In this document: piece by piece, positions 59,117 through 64,000 of the stretch
Layout: every line of letters begins with the position of its first letter
Position numbering within the stretch: the first letter of the stretch is position 1
NCBI GenBank assembly: GCA_002633005.1
Contig: NMRA01000695.1
Span: 64,001 to 128,000, forward strand
Source of the DNA: Phoronis australis
Taxonomy: Eukaryota; Phoronida; Phoronidae
Direction: 5' to 3'
DNA length: 64,000 nt
Notes under the pieces: generated by a model
Told to the model about the DNA's origin: nothing
Database searches by the model: none
What the model saw: the letters and a program-made list of their open reading frames with translations, nothing else
Made by a program: the position numbers and the translations under genes

Positions 59117-59524
59117 TTATGCTTCACACTGATTAAAACATCAAAGTCACGTTTTTTTGTTATATACCTTTTGCATATAGAGGGACACCTTAGGAGGCTG
59201 ACAACGTCTTTAATTCCTTCCAACTCAAATAAATACTCCCGTAATCAAACTTTTTCTTCGAGCAGTCCTTCAATTGAGCCATTTTAGACATTTTTAACAC
59301 TGCACGTGGCAGGTGGTACGACATCATATCCCCTGGCTGAGCTGTGTAAAAATAACCAGTTTCTGATTTTGGGAACTAAACAAAGGCCTGCTCGAAGAAA
59401 AAGTTTGATAACTGAATTATTTGTTCGAGCTGGAAGGAATTTCAAACACCTTAGGAGCCCATCTATACGCAAAAAGACCACATAACAATGAGACTTTGAT
59501 GGCTTAATCAGTGTGAAGCACAAT
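59117..59524. mobile_element. Foldback MITE (family F1), well preserved
   Basis: The ends ATTATGCTTCACACTGATTA and TAATCAGTGTGAAGCACAAT are inverted. The arms run about 170 bp each (TCAAAGTC, TATAGAGGG / CCCATCTATA, TTCTTCGAGCAGTCC-type words) around a short centre. There is no ORF. A decayed copy is at 13135-13570. Confidence 0.85.
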
Positions 59525-60514
59525 TCACTGAAAAGCTACTAGCCAGCTAGAGATGATGGCCACTGTCTTTGATTTCAAAAAAGCATTGCAGTCACTTTAA
59601 AACTTTTGGAAATGAAGCCTACATTTTGAGCTGTGATTTAAAAGCCAGGATTGGAACATAATAATGTTAGCAAGATTTGGCTCAAAAGCAAGGCAGGGCA
59701 ATGCTGAGCATTGACATACTCGCCATCACGTGCACTGCAAATGTCAACTGTATAAAATGTGCTTATTTTTCAAACATTCAGCACACTAGTGTGAGCAAGA
59801 CTCAAATTTAAGTTCACTATAGTGAGATGCACTATTAAACTTACAATGGCGTCACAAAGAACCTGCAACATTCCCTATAATCACACAAACGACAACTAAA
59901 TTTGAAATAAAAAACAGGGCGGTTTGAAGGGAAACTAACACAGAAAGAGTATGCAGCATGCTTTTTTGAGGGTTAGGTAAACACATTTTTCATTAAAAGC
60001 TGTGGTTCACTCCGTCTGTTGGCACCTTCCTAGATTCGTCAGTGTAAAACGCATGACTCACCCACTGCCATGTACACAGAGCACCTCACATACCAAGGCT
60101 GTAAGATGTGGCAGTGACAGTAACAGGTCGCTAGGGTACTTTTAACTTGGCCAGGATTCGCCAGCGGAGAGATAACGAAATAATTATATGTCACAAACTA
60201 GGGTGCGAATGTTGACATTCCAGGAGAATCCTACGGAAGATCCAGGTATTTCCTAAGGTGGAGGTACCTATAAAATAATAAAAAGACATCAAATGTATCA
60301 GCCTGTTAATAAATTTAATTAAGCTACTCTGAGAATTCTATTCAAGATGATGATATCTCTTGAAGATACCAAGTGAAAGCACTATAACAAAGAAGAGAGG
60401 CTGTTATTTTCATTTCCGCTATTGTACTAAAATCCTTCAATTCACATGTCCAATATTTTAACTTAAAAGTGATTAATCAGTACAATGCCACGCCAGGTGA
60501 CAACAATAACCATA

Positions 60515-60603
60515 TTAATAGTAATAATAATAATAATAATAAAATAATAATATAATAATAATAATAATAATATAATAATAGCAATGCTATAATAATTATA
60601 AAA
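60515..60603 (+). repeat. TAA microsatellite
   Basis: Interrupted (TAA)n, in the probable 3' UTR of the minus-strand PPxY gene. Confidence 0.95.
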
Positions 60604-60634
60604 TAATTGCCATTTACATTACGATCAGCAGGAC

Positions 60635-61965
60635 CTACTTGTAGTCATTTACCTGGACATCATTGTTGTCTGGTGTGACTGACCGATGGATAAAGTGTGA
60701 CTGGTCAAGTGCAACATACTCGCCACTGTCAACTACCTCTTCATAGGATGGTAAACGTTGTGCCGTCAAGGTTGGCAGTAAGCCTGAAGATGCATCTTGG
60801 ACATCACTGCGCTCAGCTGAATACACAAGAATAATTCTATCTAACATGATCCCACAAGAATCGCTGAGTAGCAATACCGCATTTGTTAATCATACAATAT
60901 GAAGCTGGGATTAATGTCTACTTAAAAAACTTCTGAAAATCCACACTTAATTTCTTTACGCAGATATGCTTTCTGTCAACACATGTATGTAAAATGTAGG
61001 CATGCTCAATGCATCAACTAAACTAATCTTGTTAACATTTAAAGTTCTCCTCAAGAGTGGACTTTTTTAAAACGATGTATTCACCGTATTCGTGTCGGAA
61101 GGCGAAATTATAACTTTTTGTACACACAGTTACTGCACTTTTGTGAACATACCAAAAAAGTAATGTAACAGTCCTACAGCGCTGTCCATGCAGAGGAGTT
61201 TAACTAAAATGCTCTCATGCTGGCCATTTGTGAGGATCGGGCGGTTTTTCGGAAACTTACAGGTCTTGTTCCAGCCGAGCATAGTACACTTATTCCACAA
61301 TTTTATGAGTGCGGCGCAACTGTACAGTTCATCAGAGTTCTGTTGAAGTTTTGCCTAGTATATTTTGAAAACTGTTGTATCTGCCAATATGAAAACATGA
61401 ATAAAACAACTTCAACTCATAAAATAAGTCTCACAGTATTGTTTATCACCACGGTGATGGGATTTCATTCTTCAATTCGGAGCTTATTGGGATTGGGCAA
61501 CTTGAAAATTACCAATTCAAAAATGACGCATTTATGCATGTATTGCCTGTGACTTGCATTACAAGCTCATTCAGCAACAAATCAAAATCAGTTACAAACA
61601 GTATTGATTTTAAACCTCAAGACACTTCTATCCTTTCACATTTGACAGCTAAAAAACCGGAAAAGGTCCCTTTAAATGCATTGCCTGAATTTTTCACCAT
61701 TTTTACCTGGAGCACTTACTCTCGAAAAAAAAATCAACACCAATTCTCTGCAAGTCATATTTCACGATTCGAGTCATTCTACCTGCATTACTCCTCGTTA
61801 TAAGAGGGGTCGACACCTCCTGAGCGACGTCATATGATGGCGGTCTATCTTCAACTGTAGCAGCCACCCTTGACAACGCTTCTCTCAACTGTGATTCTTC
61901 AATATAATCATTTTGAACTCGAACAGCTGTCAGTTCTCGCTCAATGTGGTGATGGCGTCGCAGAC
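60635..61965 (-). CDS. Unidentified protein with PPxY-like motifs, last two exons
   Basis: Minus-strand exons 61965-61783 (183 nt) and 60816-60635 (182 nt, stop TAG) join in frame through a GT-AG intron to about 121 residues. The sequence is hydrophilic. It has a His/Arg start (RRHHHIERE), an acidic helix-like stretch (YIEESQLREALSRVAA), the motif RPPSYDV, and LPSYEEVV near the end. PPxY/LPxY motifs bind WW domains, for instance those of NEDD4 ubiquitin ligases, and are common in cytoplasmic tails of single-pass membrane proteins. No membrane segment lies in these exons. The rest of the gene lies to the right, and I could not place it before 64000. The family is not recognised. Confidence 0.75.
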
Positions 61966-64000
61966 CTGAAAAGCCAGGGAGTACAACAGATGCAGTTTGA
62001 AAAAATCAATGGATTTTGACAAATTTCACCTTTATAGAAACTAAGGCAAAAGACCAAGATGAAACCAGATGAAAAAATAACATAAAATCATTTAAAAACT
62101 TATTGGAAAAAGTTTGCTCTCTGAAGTTTAGCCAATTTTTGACAAGCACAAATATCAAACATTTTTGGAAAACTATGAAGTACTTCAAAGGCATATTCCT
62201 GAACATTTTCTGTAGTCTATATTTAGAATTCCCTATGCTCATTGAATGGCTCAACAGAGCAATCCATCCATTCAATGGTAATTTCATAAACCCAACAGCA
62301 TTATAAACCAATGAAATTCCAGGACTAGTCACTGATATTCCCTTCTTAACAAACTGGTAAAACAGGTACTGGCATAATTCCACATGAGCTGTTCTGGCAA
62401 AGTGTCTCTTAATTTTGTTGGAATTACTGTTCTGTGTGCTGGACTAGTATTTACAAATTAGCCACGGATGTTTCATGTCTTACAGAAGGTCAGTGAAGGT
62501 ATCAAATGTTGGCACTGGCGTATTTAAGGAAAATTAAGAATCAATAATTTTCACGCATCCCAATTTTTCAAATGTCACCATAACTATCTTGATACAGAAA
62601 GGGCACAAATTCTAGTATATAAATATTATTATGATATTTTTTTAGCACAGCCCCAGAAATCGCTTTCCCATTATATCCAGGTTCTCATTCACTCCCTTGC
62701 ACACATTCACTAGGTAAGACCAAGCCCAAAGGAACAGGAGACACATTTGTGCAATGCTCGATTGTCAGCCAGTGAAGCCAGGATTTGAACCCGGGTCTCC
62801 CAAGCGGGAGTCCAGAGCTTTAGCCACTGAGCCACACTGTCTCTTCATATTATGACCGATCTTTCCTCCCTCACCCCAGAAACCACATCTAAACTGAGTG
62901 AAGAACAAGATAAGCATGCAACTTCATAACTGCAAATAGCAAAAACCAAAACATGATTTAATGTGTCTTTAAGTAAATTTCAATTTAATGGAATCTCTGA
63001 GTGCGCCTCCTGCACATGTCACGGTAGTTCCAGAAATGTGACTGATTTATTACACAAAAGGTTTTTGGAATTCTGCATACAAGTGAGATAGGAAAACATT
63101 TCTGATATTTTAAAAAAAGAAAAAGACCATACAAAGCCAGTCGCTAACATGTTGCTGCCTGCAAAGTCTTTGTCATCAATAACACCAGAAAGGTGCATAA
63201 TTATTTCAAAGCTTTGCTGAAACAAGATGTACCAATAGAAAATTCCTTACTTAGAATTGAGAGATGTCACTGACATTCAGACAAGTCATGACATCTATTG
63301 TCAAAGCTGTGAATCTAATCTCCAATTGGAAACAAATAGAAAAAATACTGCATAACCGAACAGTTGCTAAATGGCAAGGCTGCTGGAATCGATGGATCAA
63401 CCAATGAGAAGCATAGGGTTATAATTCCAATTTTGCATCGCTCTTTTTAATTTATTTTTGTGATTGGGAATTTCCAATAAATGAGGTGCGACATGTGTTG
63501 CTACCTTTACATACATGCAGGGATATTCCTGGACTGCGCCTTTGCACAATTAGTGCATCAAAATGTAAAAAGGCGCAAATACATTGCAGCAGTTGTGCCC
63601 TGGGCACATATTTTGAAATGTAACATTTTAGTCAACTTACAGCCAATTGGGTAAATTATGGCTTCGATCTTATTTTGATTGCCCTTGGGGTATCTGTTGC
63701 ATATGTTGGCACTTTATATACACTAAGTTTCCTGGGCACAACTTTTTGAAAACAGACAAACTTTTTACTCATCAGGTGCACCCTTAGCTTCAAACCTGGT
63801 TAGGAATATCCCAGTAAATTAAGCAGGGTAGTCTCAATAATGAAAATGACTACAGGGCATCTCTTTATTGCCACCACCTGCAAAATTCTCTACATGTATG
63901 TGTGGGCAGAAAATTAATAACTTACTCTTATGAATCACAAGCTGGGTTTAAAAATACATCATTGTACCCAATATCAAGGTTTGGCTTGATATACATTGTC
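61966..64000. other. Probable intron or upstream DNA of the PPxY gene
   Basis: The first exon seen starts mid-codon, so at least one more exon must lie on this side. Candidate minus-strand donors near 63245 and 63920 have stop codons just upstream in the required frame, so none is accepted. Apart from a tRNA-like sequence nothing is recognised. Confidence 0.5.
62768..62841 (-). repeat. tRNA-like sequence, possibly a tRNA pseudogene or SINE
   Basis: The minus strand reads GACAGTGTGGCTCAGTGG (A-box-like), TCTGGACTCCCGCTTGGGAG, then CCCGGGTTCAAATCCTGG (B box and T-arm with a 5-bp stem). The first 7 bases pair with CACTGGC near the end (6 of 7), but three extra bases separate that from the T-stem. 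A functional tRNA is not supported. Confidence 0.55.

Larger units (their letters stand above)
55060..60634. other. Intergenic DNA between convergent SLC10 copy B and PPxY gene
   Basis: No gene recognised. It holds R2 copy 2 (58690-59000), foldback element 59117-59524 and a TAA microsatellite at 60515-60603. The part just left of 60635 is probably the 3' UTR of the minus-strand gene. Confidence 0.6.

Noticed and set aside
62768-62841. Functional tRNA gene
   Set aside because: The T-arm is good, but acceptor spacing is wrong and no standard anticodon loop can be drawn.
63240-63930. Upstream exon of the PPxY gene at donors near 63245 or 63920 (minus strand)
   Set aside because: The frame needed by the next exon is closed by stop codons within a few codons upstream.

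Overview
This is a stretch of animal nuclear DNA. Genes are split by large introns, splice sites are almost all GT-AG, the strand bias is low, and all recognisable proteins are metazoan. Gene content (ataxin-2, a BPHL-type hydrolase, two SLC10A3/A5-like carriers) plus many mixed DNA transposons, and near-identical tandem blocks that meet at single-base N characters, suggest a polymorphic marine invertebrate deuterostome. An amphioxus-type genome is my best guess and a hemichordate is possible. The species assignment is inference.

Layout. (1) 301-7091, plus strand: the last exons of an ataxin-2 gene (337 C-terminal residues), with a roughly 1.4 kb block containing its penultimate exons present twice on either side of an N at 5529. 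(2) 7092-12154: 3' UTR and intergenic DNA with a MITE. (3) 12155-28795, plus strand: a complete 7-exon BPHL (valacyclovir-hydrolase-like) gene of 291 residues, with an 8.8 kb first intron holding SINEs and a second duplicated block that ends at an N (18115). (4) 30666-38938, minus strand, and 47887-54377, plus strand: two divergently transcribed paralogues of an SLC10 (sodium/bile acid cotransporter family) carrier with a glycosylated N-terminal ectodomain. Each has three coding exons with identical intron phases and an identical 172-nt middle exon. (5) 60635-61965, minus strand: the last two exons of an unidentified protein with two PPxY-like motifs.

The introns and spacers of the SLC10 pair are the accessory part of the window. 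They hold two TTAA-flanked Kolobok-like elements with decayed THAP zinc-finger coding sequence, two copies (in opposite orientation) of a hAT-like element with an internal tRNA-like module, paired MITEs, LINE reverse-transcriptase remnants, and two arrays of a roughly 435-bp higher-order repeat, one of them bounded by short inverted repeats. The most interesting item is at 45468-46943. A 1476-bp segment encoding the ATPase half of a RecQ-like helicase sits inside one hAT-like copy and is flanked by a 9-bp direct repeat; the other copy in this window shows the same site unoccupied. This looks like a nested mobile element that carries a RecQ-like helicase.

The protein-coding genes are housekeeping or transport genes with no sign of an operon or shared pathway. 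The SLC10 pair is an inverted tandem duplication. BPHL and SLC10 copy A converge, and SLC10 copy B and the PPxY gene converge.
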